Positions 1 to 9,288 are shown, counted from the first letter of the stretch. The stretch is 64,000 nucleotides of DNA from Telluribacter sp035998675 (GCF_035998675.1 NZ_DASYHI010000020.1:806001-870000); one strand, 5' to 3'. Made by a program: numbers and translations. The notes: generated by a model from the letters alone, not told the origin.

Positions 1-979
1 AAATAATCTGCCCAAAGATTTCAAGGGCTCTGTTTTTATTGTGTTGCATATACCTACCTACACTGAATCAAGATTGCCCGAGATACTTTCCAACGCCGGA
101 CCGCTGGAAGCGGTACATCCCGGGGATGGGGAAGAGATTGAGCCCGGAAAGATCTATATAGCCCGAAACGACCATCATTTATTACTTCAGGAGGGGAAGG
201 TAATGGTTAAAAGAGGTCCGAAAGAAAACCGGTTCCGGCCTTCTATTGATGCGCTATTCCGTTCGGCGGCCTATGTATACAGCACACGCGTGGTGGGCAT
301 CATTATGTCCGGTATCCTGAACGACGGGGCTTCGGGGCTCTGGACCATTAAAGAGATGGGAGGCCTGGCCATAGTTCAGTTACCCGACGATGCTGAACAG
401 CCGCAGTTACCCATCAATGTACTTGAACTGGTTGAGGCCGATTATGTCCTGACAGCAGAAGATATGGGGCCACTGATTTCCGGCCTGATAAAAGAGCCGA
501 TACCCGAAAAGTACAAATTTTCGGAGGAGGCGCTGAGAAGATTAAAAACGGAGGTAATCATCGCCACAAAGGACGATGCTTTTGAAATGGGAATTATGGA
601 AATGGGGGAATTGACGCCTTTTACCTGTCCGGAATGCCACGGGGCGCTGGTCAGGCTGGTGGAAGGCAAAATAATACGGTTCAGGTGCCATACCGGCCAC
701 GCCTATACCGCCAGCTCGTTACTGGCCGAGGTTTCCGAATCGGTGGAGAAGATGCTGTGGCAGTCGATGCGGGGGCTGGAAGAAATGAACATGCTGCTAA
801 AAAACATCAGCGATCACTTTGCCGAGTTAGAGGACTCCGCTTCCGCTGCTTTGTTTCGTGAAAAGGCCGAGGAAAGTGGCGAGCGCGCCCGGGTTATTCA
901 CGATTCGATCTTCAAACAGAACCATTACAGCGAGGACATACGCTTAGACAAGGATAAAAAAACCCATGATCATGATTAG
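1..979 (+). CDS. cheB: CheB-type protein-glutamate methylesterase, 5' end outside window
   Basis: The reading frame is open from base 2, so the gene starts upstream of the window; a GTG at 41 is an internal Val in a VLHIP motif, not the start. The visible part holds the C-terminal half of a CheB catalytic domain: VLHIP carries the active-site His and GILNDGASGL carries the catalytic Asp. The Ser motif (GxSxGG) would lie upstream. After the domain (about residue 190 of the visible frame) comes a TCPECHG...FRCHTGHAY segment, a Cys/His zinc-ribbon-like tail, then an alpha-helical end. This tail is familiar in stand-alone Bacteroidota CheB proteins. No other chemotaxis gene is near, so demethylation of a methyl-accepting receptor is family knowledge only. 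It may act on another signalling partner. Confidence 0.85.
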   Translation, partial: NNLPKDFKGSVFIVLHIPTYTESRLPEILSNAGPLEAVHPGDGEEIEPGKIYIARNDHHLLLQEGKVMVKRGPKENRFRPSIDALFRSAAYVYSTRVVGIIMSGILNDGASGLWTIKEMGGLAIVQLPDDAEQPQLPINVLELVEADYVLTAEDMGPLISGLIKEPIPEKYKFSEEALRRLKTEVIIATKDDAFEMGIMEMGELTPFTCPECHGALVRLVEGKIIRFRCHTGHAYTASSLLAEVSESVEKMLWQSMRGLEEMNMLLKNISDHFAELEDSASAALFREKAEESGERARVIHDSIFKQNHYSEDIRLDKDKKTHDHD

Positions 980-1033
980 GTACTTTCTTTTTGAAGGTAC
1001 TTAACCGGCCTTATCCTCCCTCATTGCCCCGCC

Positions 1034-1972
1034 TCAAGCGTAGGGCGAGCCCACATCATTCAATTTTATATCTGACTCTTCCTGTACCCGGGGCTGGCGT
1101 TCGGCCCGGATTTCCCGTCGCATTTGTTCGGTAGTCAGCCGGGAGCCGTCGTGGCTCCAGCCCGGCGGGCCGAATATATACCCCAGTGCGGCTTTGAACG
1201 AAGGCGCCCGGCCGACATCTTTCCCCATATCCAGCCACTCGTGCAGCGCAATCCGGAAGGGATTGTGGGTATCCAGGTTTTTGGTCAGGCCGTAGCGGGG
1301 GCGCTTTCCTTCTTCCTGAAATGTACCAAACAGCCGGTCCCAGATAATCAGGATTCCCGCGTGGTTTTTGTCGAGGTACTCCACATCGGAGCCGTGGTGT
1401 ACCCGGTGGTGCGAAGGCGTGTTAAAGATAAACTCAATGGGCCGGGGTAGTTTCTGGATAGTTTCGGTATGAATCCAGAACTGGTACAGCAGGCTGATGG
1501 ACATCATCAGCAGTATATCGACCGGGTTGAAGCCCAGCAGCGGCATCCAGAGGTAAAAAATAAAACTCCCCGACAGGTTGCCGGTCCAGGTCTGGCGCAG
1601 TGCCGTGCCCAGGTTATAGTACTGCGACGAATGGTGTACCACGTGCGAGGCCCAGAAGTACCTGACCCCGTGGCTGGTCCGGTGAAACCAGTAGTAGCTG
1701 AAGTCGTCGGCAAAAAAGAGAGCGACCCAGTACCACCACTGCGTGCGGTCCGGCTCAAAAAACCGAAACTGATAAAACAGCACAATAACCCCGAACACCA
1801 CCGCCTTGGACACAAAACCGGTTATGACATTGCCAATACCCATCGAAAGGCTGCTGACGGTATCTTTGGTCTGGTAGTGGTCCTGGTGGCGCTGGAGATG
1901 GCGCAGGTAAAAAACCTCCACTACAATGGACCCCACAAAAACCGGAATGGCGTAGAGAATAATGTCTTTCAT
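1034..1972 (-). CDS. Sterol desaturase / fatty acid hydroxylase superfamily membrane protein
   Basis: Integral membrane di-iron oxygenase family of 312 residues. Several hydrophobic helices surround the expected histidine clusters: HRTSH, HVVHH and a distal HHRVHH, the eight-His signature of the superfamily. The ending WDRLFGTFQEE is also typical. The substrate cannot be read from sequence; alkylglycerol monooxygenase-like or carotenoid/sterol hydroxylases are relatives. A basic 90-residue tail follows the catalytic domain. The start ATG at 1972 leads straight into the first membrane helix. The gene converges on cheB with a 54-bp gap. A second, shorter member of the same superfamily lies at 28180-29019. 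Confidence 0.9.
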   Translation of the reverse strand: MKDIILYAIPVFVGSIVVEVFYLRHLQRHQDHYQTKDTVSSLSMGIGNVITGFVSKAVVFGVIVLFYQFRFFEPDRTQWWYWVALFFADDFSYYWFHRTSHGVRYFWASHVVHHSSQYYNLGTALRQTWTGNLSGSFIFYLWMPLLGFNPVDILLMMSISLLYQFWIHTETIQKLPRPIEFIFNTPSHHRVHHGSDVEYLDKNHAGILIIWDRLFGTFQEEGKRPRYGLTKNLDTHNPFRIALHEWLDMGKDVGRAPSFKAALGYIFGPPGWSHDGSRLTTEQMRREIRAERQPRVQEESDIKLNDVGSPYA

Positions 1973-2101
1973 GGCTTTGTGTTTGGTATATAGCGCTTTA
2001 CAATAATAATCTACGTCCGTTTAAAAAGCAACCCTACCGGAAAAAGTAGCAGCAAGTACCTGAAAAACAGAATTTTCGAAGAATTGATTGCGCCTGGCCT
2101 G

Positions 2102-2337
2102 TCAGAGGGCTGGCTTAGGTACTTCTGAATAAACGGGAAGTAAAACAGTAAAGGTGGCTCCCTGCCCGGGTATACTGCTGGCCGAAATAGTACCTTTATG
2201 ATTCTCGGCAATTTTCCGGCAGATAGCCAGCCCAATGCCGGTACCCGAGTACTTCTTCAGGTCGCGCAGCCAAAGAAACACAGCCTGCCGGTGGGTTAAA
2301 ACTTTCTTAAATGGCAGGTTAAGTAGAAGCAGGTCAA
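2102..2337 (-). pseudogene. Decayed 3' end of a sensor histidine kinase
   Basis: Reading the minus strand from about 2337 to the TGA at 2102-2104 gives a clear HATPase tail: LRDLKKYSGTGIGLAICRK, then a stretch ending GQGATFTVLLP, which is the G2 box and C-terminus of PAS-type histidine kinases. An in-frame TAA sits just upstream (about 2338-2340). No D-box (DNGIG) or N-box, and no usable start, precede the tail, so only the last 60-75 codons survive. The functional kinase at 50474-53089 ends similarly (YSGHGLGLAIC). This is a remnant of a deleted kinase gene rather than a small gene. Confidence 0.75.
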
Positions 2338-2504
2338 CCTGTTATTTTCAAATACTCACAAACCTGATTCCTTTTTGGTTAGAATAACACTGTGATAAAT
2401 AAAGGAACTTCCCAATGAGGTGACACTTTTTAGCTGGTATTTTGTTCTTTCGTTTAGAACTTTGTGTCGCACCTACCCAACCGTAGTAATTTTATTTAAC
2501 CCAT

Positions 2505-3593
2505 TTGGTTTTGGAACAAACTAGCACGCTTTCCGACCTTACTATTACGCCCAAACAACTGGGCTTTTTGTTTCCGGCCGAGTGGCACCCGCACCGCGCT
2601 ACCTGGCTGACTTTCCCCCATAACGAAGCCTCCTGGCAGGGCGACAAGTTAGACCGGATGCGTCCGCAGTACCTTGAATTTATCAAAACCATCAGTCAGG
2701 GCGAAAAGGTGGGCATTGTAGCCAACGACGAACCCCTGAAAGCATTCATAACCGAAAGCCTGGATGCCATTGGCGTAGACCTCAACCAGATTGAGTTTGT
2801 GGTAAAACCCACCAATGACGCCTGGTGCCGCGACCACGGCCCGGCTTTCCTGATTAACCCCGAAACGGGCCAGAAAATGATTGTGGACTGGGGCCACAAC
2901 GCCTGGGGCGGCAAGTACCCTCCTTACGACGACGACGACCGGACCCCCCTGGAAATAGCCCGCCACCTGGGGCTGCTGGCGGTACAGCCGGGGATCATTA
3001 TGGAAGGTGGGTCCGTTGACTTCAATGGGGCCGGTTCCTTGCTGACCAGCCGCTCGTGTCTGCTCAACCCCAACCGCAACCCGCACCTCAACCAGGAGCA
3101 AATTGAAGAGTACCTCCATAACTACTACGGTGTAGAGCAGGTACTTTGGGTCGAGGACGGTATCATTGGCGACGACACCGACGGGCATATTGACGATACG
3201 GTACGCTTCGTGAATGAGGATACGGTAGTAGCCTGCGTGGAAAGGGATAAGAACGATGAGAACCACGAAGTACTCCAGACCAACCTGAAACTCCTGAAAC
3301 AGATGCGCCTGCTCAACGGCAAGCCACTCAACGTCATAGAACTACCCATGCCAAAGGCCGTCCTGATTGATAATTTCCGGGCTCCCGGCTCCTACGCCAA
3401 CTTCCTGATTTGTAACGCGGGGGTCATAGTACCGGTATTCAACAATCCCCACGACCAGATAGCGGTGGATATTCTTCAGGATGCCTTCCCTGACCGCAAA
3501 GTACTACCGTTACTGGCCTCCGAAATTATATGGGGGCAGGGTAGTTTCCACTGCCTCAGCCAGCAGGAACCGGAGGTAGCTGTCAAAAAATGA
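2505..3593 (+). CDS. aguA: Agmatine deiminase
   Basis: Hydrolyses agmatine to N-carbamoylputrescine and ammonia in the arginine decarboxylase route to putrescine; cytoplasmic guanidino-deiminase fold. Motifs seen: FPAEWHPHRATWL near the N-terminus, NDAWCRDHGPAF, EGGSVDFNGAGSLLTS, GHIDDTVRF and the nucleophile Cys in GQGSFHCLSQQEP near the C-terminus. Length (362 aa) is normal for the family. No ATG lies near the expected N-terminus. TTG at 2505 (or TTG 2511) is the best start; the first in-frame ATG would remove about 50 conserved residues. The TGA overlaps the ATG of the following lipoprotein gene (ATGA), so the two are translationally coupled. Confidence 0.93.
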   Translation: MVLEQTSTLSDLTITPKQLGFLFPAEWHPHRATWLTFPHNEASWQGDKLDRMRPQYLEFIKTISQGEKVGIVANDEPLKAFITESLDAIGVDLNQIEFVVKPTNDAWCRDHGPAFLINPETGQKMIVDWGHNAWGGKYPPYDDDDRTPLEIARHLGLLAVQPGIIMEGGSVDFNGAGSLLTSRSCLLNPNRNPHLNQEQIEEYLHNYYGVEQVLWVEDGIIGDDTDGHIDDTVRFVNEDTVVACVERDKNDENHEVLQTNLKLLKQMRLLNGKPLNVIELPMPKAVLIDNFRAPGSYANFLICNAGVIVPVFNNPHDQIAVDILQDAFPDRKVLPLLASEIIWGQGSFHCLSQQEPEVAVKK

Positions 3594-4270
3594 ATCGGAT
3601 AAAACAAGCAGCTCTGGCGGTTATGGCCCTGGCCTATATGGCCTCCTGCCAGGCCTCCCGTCAAACCCTGACCAGCCTGCAGGTTACTTCGCTCAAGGCC
3701 CTGGACCTGGAAGAGACGGTATCGCGCAGTGATGAATTGCTCATGGCCTACGCGCTTACTACCATTGACGCTGGTGGCAAAGCCGTAGAAACCGTTAACG
3801 GTAGCTGGGGTATTCAGGACACCCGTCAGGGGCAGACTTTCGACGAAAAAACCTTTCAGCTCATCCAGATCCGGATTCCCAAAGGAGGAAAGCTGATTGC
3901 CTCGCTGGTACTGGTGGAGGTTGACGACTACGACCGGGCCCGCCGCACGCTGACCGAAATCAGAAAGTACCACGACATTGTGAAAGTACCGGCCGGACTG
4001 GCCGAGCTGGCCGACATAGCCCTGACGCCCATTAAGTACCTGTCCCTGGGGCTTTCGGCGGCGGGAGTGGCTTTCCAGTTGGCCGACCGCCTTGACAACG
4101 ACGATATGCTGGGCCAGCACAGTACCGAGCTAACCTACCAGAAGGCCACGGCTACGCCCCTCGTGCAGGTACCCCTGCAGTTCAGGGGGGGTAGCCTGGG
4201 TACTACCTTTCATTACGAACTGGCCTATGACCTGCGTACAAGTACCGTCCGTGTGAAACCAAAACGCTGA
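3590..4270 (+). CDS. Hypothetical lipoprotein coupled to agmatine deiminase
   Basis: A 226-residue protein with a lipoprotein signal peptide: short basic start, hydrophobic core, then the lipobox-like MASC, so Cys-20 or so is the likely lipidated residue. The rest alternates strands and a hydrophobic stretch (about 145-160, YLSLGLSAAGVAFQLA). I do not recognise a family. It starts within the stop codon of aguA (4-nt overlap), so it is co-translated with it, but the link in function is unknown. It probably sits on the periplasmic face of a membrane. Confidence 0.8.
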   Translation: MNRIKQAALAVMALAYMASCQASRQTLTSLQVTSLKALDLEETVSRSDELLMAYALTTIDAGGKAVETVNGSWGIQDTRQGQTFDEKTFQLIQIRIPKGGKLIASLVLVEVDDYDRARRTLTEIRKYHDIVKVPAGLAELADIALTPIKYLSLGLSAAGVAFQLADRLDNDDMLGQHSTELTYQKATATPLVQVPLQFRGGSLGTTFHYELAYDLRTSTVRVKPKR

Positions 4271-4303
4271 CGATTTGTGTTTTTATCCTGTACCAAAACC
4301 CCC

Positions 4304-4311
4304 TAACTTTG
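4304..4311 (+). promoter_or_regulatory. Bacteroidota -7 box upstream of the OmpA/PPIase lipoprotein gene
   Basis: TAACTTTG matches the TAnnTTTG -7 element of the Bacteroidota primary sigma factor. The upstream element is weak (T-rich at about 4281-4284, spacing about 19). A transcript starting near 4318 would have a leader of about 78 nt before the ATG at 4396. Confidence 0.45.
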
Positions 4312-4395
4312 GGTCTTGTACAATATTTACCGGCTGAACTTGTTTATTAATCTACATGTACCTCTTCAGCTTTGCTAAAGAACCCTTTTGAGTCT

Positions 4396-6759
4396 ATGCG
4401 TACCCCCCGTTTGCTTTGGGCACTATCTGCCACCCTCCTTATTGGTTCCTGCAAAACATCCGCCCCGCCGCAGCCGCAAAAAGCGGAGGCACCCGTCCTG
4501 CTTCAGCTGGGCAACCGTACCTTCAGTACTGACGAGTTTTTTCAGTCTTATACCAAAAATCGTTTCTCGGCAGATTCCTCCAAAGCCCTCTCGGCGAGTG
4601 AGTATTTTGAATTATACACCAATATGAAGCTGAAAGTACTGGCCGCCCAGCAGGAAGGCCGGGATACCACGGCTGATTTTCAGGAAGAAATAGCTTCGTA
4701 CAAGGAACAACTCGCCAAAAACTACCTGGTCGACAAAAACCTGGTGGAAGAAATGGCCACCGAAGCCTACGGTCGCCTCAAAGAGGAGGTACACGCTTCC
4801 CATATTCTGATAGCCTTACCGCCCGACCCTTCCCCGGCCGATACCCTGTCGGCCCACCGGGCAGCGGTTGCCATGCGCGGTCGCCTGCTGGAAGGCGCTG
4901 ATTTTGCCGAAATGGCCGAAAAGTTTTCCAAAGATCCCACGGCCCCCGCCAACCGCGGCGACCTGGGGTACTTCACCGCTTTCCAGACGTTGTACCCTTT
5001 CGAAACGGCCGCTTACAAACTACCCGCCGGAGAAATTTCCCATCCCGTGCGGACTACCTCGGGTTACCACCTTATTAAGGTACACCACCGTCGGCCCAGC
5101 CGGGGTAAACTACGGGTGGCACACATTATGACCCGCACCAACCCCAATCCCCCGGAGGCAGACAAAGCGGCCATCAAAAAACGTATTGACGAAGCCTACG
5201 CCCGGCTACTGAGCGGCGAAGCCTGGGAAAAAGTAGTGGAAGCGTATTCGGATGACTTTCAATCCCGCAAATCCGGCGGCATGCTGCCCCTCTTTGGTAC
5301 GGGTGATAATGTACCTGGCTTCGAAGAAGCTGCTTTTGCCCTCGAAGCGCCGGGTAGCTACTCCAAACCGGTCCAGACTCCCTACGGCTGGCACATAATC
5401 AGGCTGGTAGAAAGGAAAAACCTTGACTCCTATAACATAGTAGCTCCCGCCCTTCGTCAGAAAGTATTGACGGACTCACGCGGTAGGATTATGGAGAAAA
5501 ACCTGGCCAACCGGCTCCGCAGCCAGTATACGGTGAAGGAGTACCCTGAGGTACTTACGCAGGTATCCCGCCTGGCCGACAGTACGCTGGTAACCGGTCG
5601 CTGGACTTACCCCGAGCCTCTGCCTAATACGCTGGCCGGTAAGATTCTTTTTTCCGTTGAAAAACAGACTTTTTCCGCCCGTGATTTTCTGGATTATATT
5701 AAAACCCACCAGGACCGCCGGACAACCGCCGCTGGCCTGGCCCGGCCGGGACAGGATAGGCCCGGGATGGCTGTATCAGCTTCCGGAAAATCTTCGCCAA
5801 CCGCGATTGTTAACCGTCTTTACAACGATTTCCTCGACGAAAGACTCATTACCTACCAAAGGGACAATCTGGAAGCCAGAAACCCCGAGTATCGGGCGCT
5901 CATCAATGAATTGAGAGAAGGAGTACTGCTGTCGCAGGTAATGGAAAAGAACGTTTGGGAGCGCTCCCTGGCCGACTCGGTGGGGCAGCGCAGATTGTAC
6001 GAGCAGAATCTGGCTAACTACCGTTATCCCGAACGGGCGCTGGCCACGGTGGTGGTAGCGGCGGATACCGCGGTACTTCGCGAAGTACGCCAGGCCCTGT
6101 CGCAAACGCCTTACCCGCTGCAGCGAAAAGGTGAAGAGTTACTTTTTGAAGAAGGAAAGAGTGAAGTTTTGCCCCGGATGCGGGAAAAACTGTTTGAAGT
6201 CATGGCGATTATGCTTCGTAACCCGGCCTATACCATCGAAGTATCCGCGCACCGCACCGGAACTGAGCCGGACTCCGTTTCGGCGGCCCGTTTGCGCAAT
6301 GTAGTCAGGTACCTGACCAGTAATAATATATCGCTTACCCGCATCATGGAAAAAGACCACGGCTCTTTCCGTCCGGTACCCGAGGCAGACCGTAACCGCC
6401 GCATTAGTTTTCAGTTTTTCAGCCGGTCCCGGCAGGATGTAGAAAAAGCCATCAATGCCCGTCTGGAGGACCGGCCGGAGGGTGCCGTTCGTATAGCCGA
6501 AGGGTACTTTACCCGCGACAACGAATACCTCAGCCCGGCCCGTTGGGAAGCGGGTGAGCAGGTGTATAACAGAACCGGTGAAGTAGTATGGGTACAAATA
6601 AATACTATAGAGCCCTCCCGCCCTAAAACCTTTGCCGAAGCGCGGGGCAGCGTTATTAATGATTATCAGAAAGTTCTGGAAAAACAGTGGCTCGATTCGC
6701 TTCGGGCGCGTTATCCGGTAAAAGTCAATGAACAAGAGTTAGAAAAACTCATCCGATAG
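4396..6759 (+). CDS. Lipoprotein peptidyl-prolyl isomerase with an embedded OmpA-like domain
   Basis: Periplasmic foldase of the parvulin/SurA type, 787 residues from ATG 4396; this start gives a clean lipoprotein signal (MRTPRLLWALSATLLIGSC), whereas a TTG 24 nt upstream does not. Two rotamase (PpiC) domains are visible: about residues 130-230 (HASHILIAL ... GYHLIKVHHRR) and 237-340 (VAHIMTRTN ... GWHIIRLVE). About residues 577-675 resemble an OmpA C-terminal domain: a GKSEVLP...L opening, then TIEVSAHRTG, AARLRNVVRYL and NRRISFQF. The Asp that contacts diaminopimelate in the HTD motif appears to be lost (HRTG). Adjacent to a second SurA-like gene, so a role in outer-membrane protein folding is inferred. 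Confidence 0.88.
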   Translation: MRTPRLLWALSATLLIGSCKTSAPPQPQKAEAPVLLQLGNRTFSTDEFFQSYTKNRFSADSSKALSASEYFELYTNMKLKVLAAQQEGRDTTADFQEEIASYKEQLAKNYLVDKNLVEEMATEAYGRLKEEVHASHILIALPPDPSPADTLSAHRAAVAMRGRLLEGADFAEMAEKFSKDPTAPANRGDLGYFTAFQTLYPFETAAYKLPAGEISHPVRTTSGYHLIKVHHRRPSRGKLRVAHIMTRTNPNPPEADKAAIKKRIDEAYARLLSGEAWEKVVEAYSDDFQSRKSGGMLPLFGTGDNVPGFEEAAFALEAPGSYSKPVQTPYGWHIIRLVERKNLDSYNIVAPALRQKVLTDSRGRIMEKNLANRLRSQYTVKEYPEVLTQVSRLADSTLVTGRWTYPEPLPNTLAGKILFSVEKQTFSARDFLDYIKTHQDRRTTAAGLARPGQDRPGMAVSASGKSSPTAIVNRLYNDFLDERLITYQRDNLEARNPEYRALINELREGVLLSQVMEKNVWERSLADSVGQRRLYEQNLANYRYPERALATVVVAADTAVLREVRQALSQTPYPLQRKGEELLFEEGKSEVLPRMREKLFEVMAIMLRNPAYTIEVSAHRTGTEPDSVSAARLRNVVRYLTSNNISLTRIMEKDHGSFRPVPEADRNRRISFQFFSRSRQDVEKAINARLEDRPEGAVRIAEGYFTRDNEYLSPARWEAGEQVYNRTGEVVWVQINTIEPSRPKTFAEARGSVINDYQKVLEKQWLDSLRARYPVKVNEQELEKLIR

Positions 6760-6791
6760 ACGTAATTTAGCCATTGATATTAAAACCCAAC

Positions 6792-8162
6792 ATGAAAATA
6801 AACCAACACCTGTTTCGTAACCTCCTGACGGTAATACTATTAGGAGTTTCCCTAACCAGTTTTGCGCAGGGACAAAAAGGCATAAGCATTGATAAAATTG
6901 TGGCCCGGGTAGATAACTACTATATTCTGAAGTCAGAATTGGAAGAACTATACCAGAGTTATGCCGCCCAGGGACAAAAGGCACCCGAGCGCTGTCAGTT
7001 GCTGGAGTCGCTGATAATTAACAAAATGTTGCTGGCCAAAGCCGAGATTGACTCCGTAACCGTGGACGATAAAATGGTAGAAGGACAACTGGCGGGCCGG
7101 ATGGACTACATGATCCAGCGGTTTGGCTCCGAGAAGAACATCATTGAAGCTTACGGCAAAAGCATTGACGCACTTAAAAGTGAACTTCGCCAGCAGGTAA
7201 AAGAGCAGATGGTCGTGGAAACCATGCAGGAGACGATAGCCGGTGATGTAAAAATTACCCCGAGCGAAGTCCGGAAGTTTTTCAATGCCATTCCCAAAGA
7301 CAGTCTTCCTTACATCCCTTCGGAAGTAGAAATTGGTCATATTGTGCGGGTGGCTACCGTCACCAAAGAACAAAAAGATAAACTCCGTAACCAGCTTGTG
7401 GATTTCAGGAAGCGGGCCCTCAACGGAGAAGAGTTTTCCATGCTGGCCCAGATTTACTCGGAAGACGTAGCCTCGGCCAAACAGGGAGGTGACCTGGGCT
7501 TTACCAAACGGGGTATGATGGTACCCGAATTTGAAGGGGCCGCGCTGGCGCTGAAGCCCGGTGAGATTTCGGACGTGGTAGAGAGCCAGTTTGGGTACCA
7601 CCTGATTCAACTGGTGGAAACCCGGGGGGCTGAGTACCGCGCACGTCACTTACTGCTGCGCCCCGACTACAACCGGGGTACCGACGTAACCGAAGCAACG
7701 CGCTACCTCGACAGCCTGCGCGTTCTGATTCAGAGTGACTCCCTGACCTTTGCCCGGGCGGCCAAAGACAACTCCGAAGATAAGCTGACCGCCGACGCGG
7801 GGGGAATTCTGAAAGACCCCCAGACGGGCGTTGGCCGACTTCCACTGGACGCCTCTATGGACCCGGCCCTGTACTTTGCCATTGATACCATGAAAGTTGG
7901 GAGCTTCAGTGCGCCGCTTACCTACCGGACCGAAGACGGCCGGAGTGCCGTCCGGATTTTGTGGTACAAGAGTAAATCGGAGCCCCATACGGCCAATCTT
8001 CGCGACGACTACGAAAAAATAGCGCAGATCGTGTTGATGAACAAGAAAAACAATGCGCTTGAAGATTGGTTTAAGAAAGCAGAGGGCGACGTATTTATCA
8101 GTGTCGAACCCGAATTTCAGAACTGCCGCATCTTTGGTCTGACTCCCCCCGGGAACCAGTAG
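6792..8162 (+). CDS. surA: SurA-like periplasmic peptidyl-prolyl isomerase
   Basis: Periplasmic chaperone/foldase of 456 residues from ATG 6792, which begins a classical signal peptide (MKINQHLFRNLLTVILLG ... SFAQG); a TTG six codons upstream is less likely. Order of parts: signal 1-25, SurA N-terminal chaperone domain about 30-150 (VARVDNYYILKSELEEL is the hallmark opening), PpiC domain 1 about 175-276 (GHIVRVATV ... GYHLIQLVE), then a more divergent PpiC domain 2 about 280-390 (RARHLLLRPD). Known SurA proteins escort unfolded outer-membrane barrel proteins. Located 32 bp after another PPIase gene, probably in one transcript. Confidence 0.92.
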   Translation: MKINQHLFRNLLTVILLGVSLTSFAQGQKGISIDKIVARVDNYYILKSELEELYQSYAAQGQKAPERCQLLESLIINKMLLAKAEIDSVTVDDKMVEGQLAGRMDYMIQRFGSEKNIIEAYGKSIDALKSELRQQVKEQMVVETMQETIAGDVKITPSEVRKFFNAIPKDSLPYIPSEVEIGHIVRVATVTKEQKDKLRNQLVDFRKRALNGEEFSMLAQIYSEDVASAKQGGDLGFTKRGMMVPEFEGAALALKPGEISDVVESQFGYHLIQLVETRGAEYRARHLLLRPDYNRGTDVTEATRYLDSLRVLIQSDSLTFARAAKDNSEDKLTADAGGILKDPQTGVGRLPLDASMDPALYFAIDTMKVGSFSAPLTYRTEDGRSAVRILWYKSKSEPHTANLRDDYEKIAQIVLMNKKNNALEDWFKKAEGDVFISVEPEFQNCRIFGLTPPGNQ

Positions 8163-8220
8163 CGTTAGTTTGGTGGCTTTTCTTTTGTAGTACTCATCCT
8201 AAACCCCAAGTAAAAGTATC

Positions 8221-9183
8221 GTGAAATACCAATCGGACGTAGAGGCCGCCCAAGCTATGACGCAGGCCTACCAGAAACTCCGCGCGGAGATCGGACAGGT
8301 AATCGTCGGCCAGGAAGAAGTTGTAAAATTATTGCTTACCGCTATTTTTTGTCAGGGCCACTGCCTGCTCGTAGGGGTACCCGGTCTGGCCAAAACCCTG
8401 CTCATCCAAACCATGGCCTCCTCGCTGGACCTGAGCTTTAACCGTATCCAGTTTACGCCTGACCTCATGCCTTCTGATATAGTAGGCTCCGAGACCCTCG
8501 ATCAGCAGCGTAACTTCAAATTTATCCGGGGACCTGTATTTGCCAATATTATTCTGGCGGATGAGATCAACCGGACCCCACCCAAAACCCAGTCGGCCCT
8601 GCTGGAAGCGATGCAGGAATATTCGGTAACGGTGGCCGGCCAGAAGCACGAGCTTTCCCGCCCGTTTTTTGTGTTGGCTACGCAAAACCCCATTGAGCAG
8701 GAAGGTACCTATCCCCTGCCCGAAGCTCAGCTGGACCGCTTCATGTTCATGATCCAGTTGGATTACCCTTCGTATAATGAAGAGGTAAGTATCGTAAAAA
8801 GTACGACTACCGACATCCGCCACAAGGTCAATGAAGTAATTACCGCGGCCGAAATCACCGAGTTTCAGCACCTGGTCCGGCGCGTACCCGTAACGGATAA
8901 CGTCATTGAGTACGCCGTGAAACTGGTCCACAAAACCCGCCCCGATACCAGCATGGCGGATAAAAATGCCAACGACTACCTCGAGTGGGGCGCGGGTCCG
9001 CGGGCTTCCCAGGCGCTTATCCTGGCGGCCAAGTGTAACGCGCTGCTGTCCGGAAAGTACTCACCCGATATCGAAGATGTCAAATCAGTGGCCTTACCGG
9101 TACTTCGTCACCGGATAGTCCGTAATTTCAAAGCTGAGGCCGAAGGTATTACCGTAAATGACCTCATTGGCCGTTTAGCCTGA
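8221..9183 (+). CDS. MoxR family AAA+ ATPase
   Basis: AAA+ ATPase of 320 residues thought to act as a metal-insertion or folding chaperone, usually with von Willebrand A-domain partners. Seen: Walker A GVPGLAKT, Walker B and sensor region ADEINRTPPKTQSALLEAM, the MoxR hallmark ATQNPIEQEGTYPLPEAQ, LDRFMF, and the C-terminal lid. GTG at 8221 is chosen because the conserved N-terminal helix (LRAEIGQVIVGQEEV) begins soon after; the ATG at residue 13 also lies before it. It follows surA by 58 bp but its customary DUF58/VWA partners are not in the window, so the target is unknown. Confidence 0.92.
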   Translation: MKYQSDVEAAQAMTQAYQKLRAEIGQVIVGQEEVVKLLLTAIFCQGHCLLVGVPGLAKTLLIQTMASSLDLSFNRIQFTPDLMPSDIVGSETLDQQRNFKFIRGPVFANIILADEINRTPPKTQSALLEAMQEYSVTVAGQKHELSRPFFVLATQNPIEQEGTYPLPEAQLDRFMFMIQLDYPSYNEEVSIVKSTTTDIRHKVNEVITAAEITEFQHLVRRVPVTDNVIEYAVKLVHKTRPDTSMADKNANDYLEWGAGPRASQALILAAKCNALLSGKYSPDIEDVKSVALPVLRHRIVRNFKAEAEGITVNDLIGRLA

Positions 9184-9196
9184 TCTATTCTTTCCC

Positions 9197-9224
9197 AGCC
9201 CCTGCCGACGCAGGGGCTTTTTTT
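9197..9224 (+). terminator. Rho-independent terminator after moxR
   Basis: Perfect 9-bp stem AGCCCCTGC / GCAGGGGCT with a 4-nt loop (CGAC), followed by seven T. It ends the transcript that carries the two PPIase genes and moxR. Confidence 0.9.
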
Positions 9225-9288
9225 ATTTTCTGAGGTATCTGTTTTATTTTAGCAATCTGAAACTGTAGTAGTTCTAAAAACACACCCC

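Noticed and set aside
2011..2235. Apparent 74-codon ORF on the minus strand after the oxygenase gene
   Set aside because: The real homology on this strand is in another frame (histidine-kinase tail at 2102-2337), so this frame is chance.
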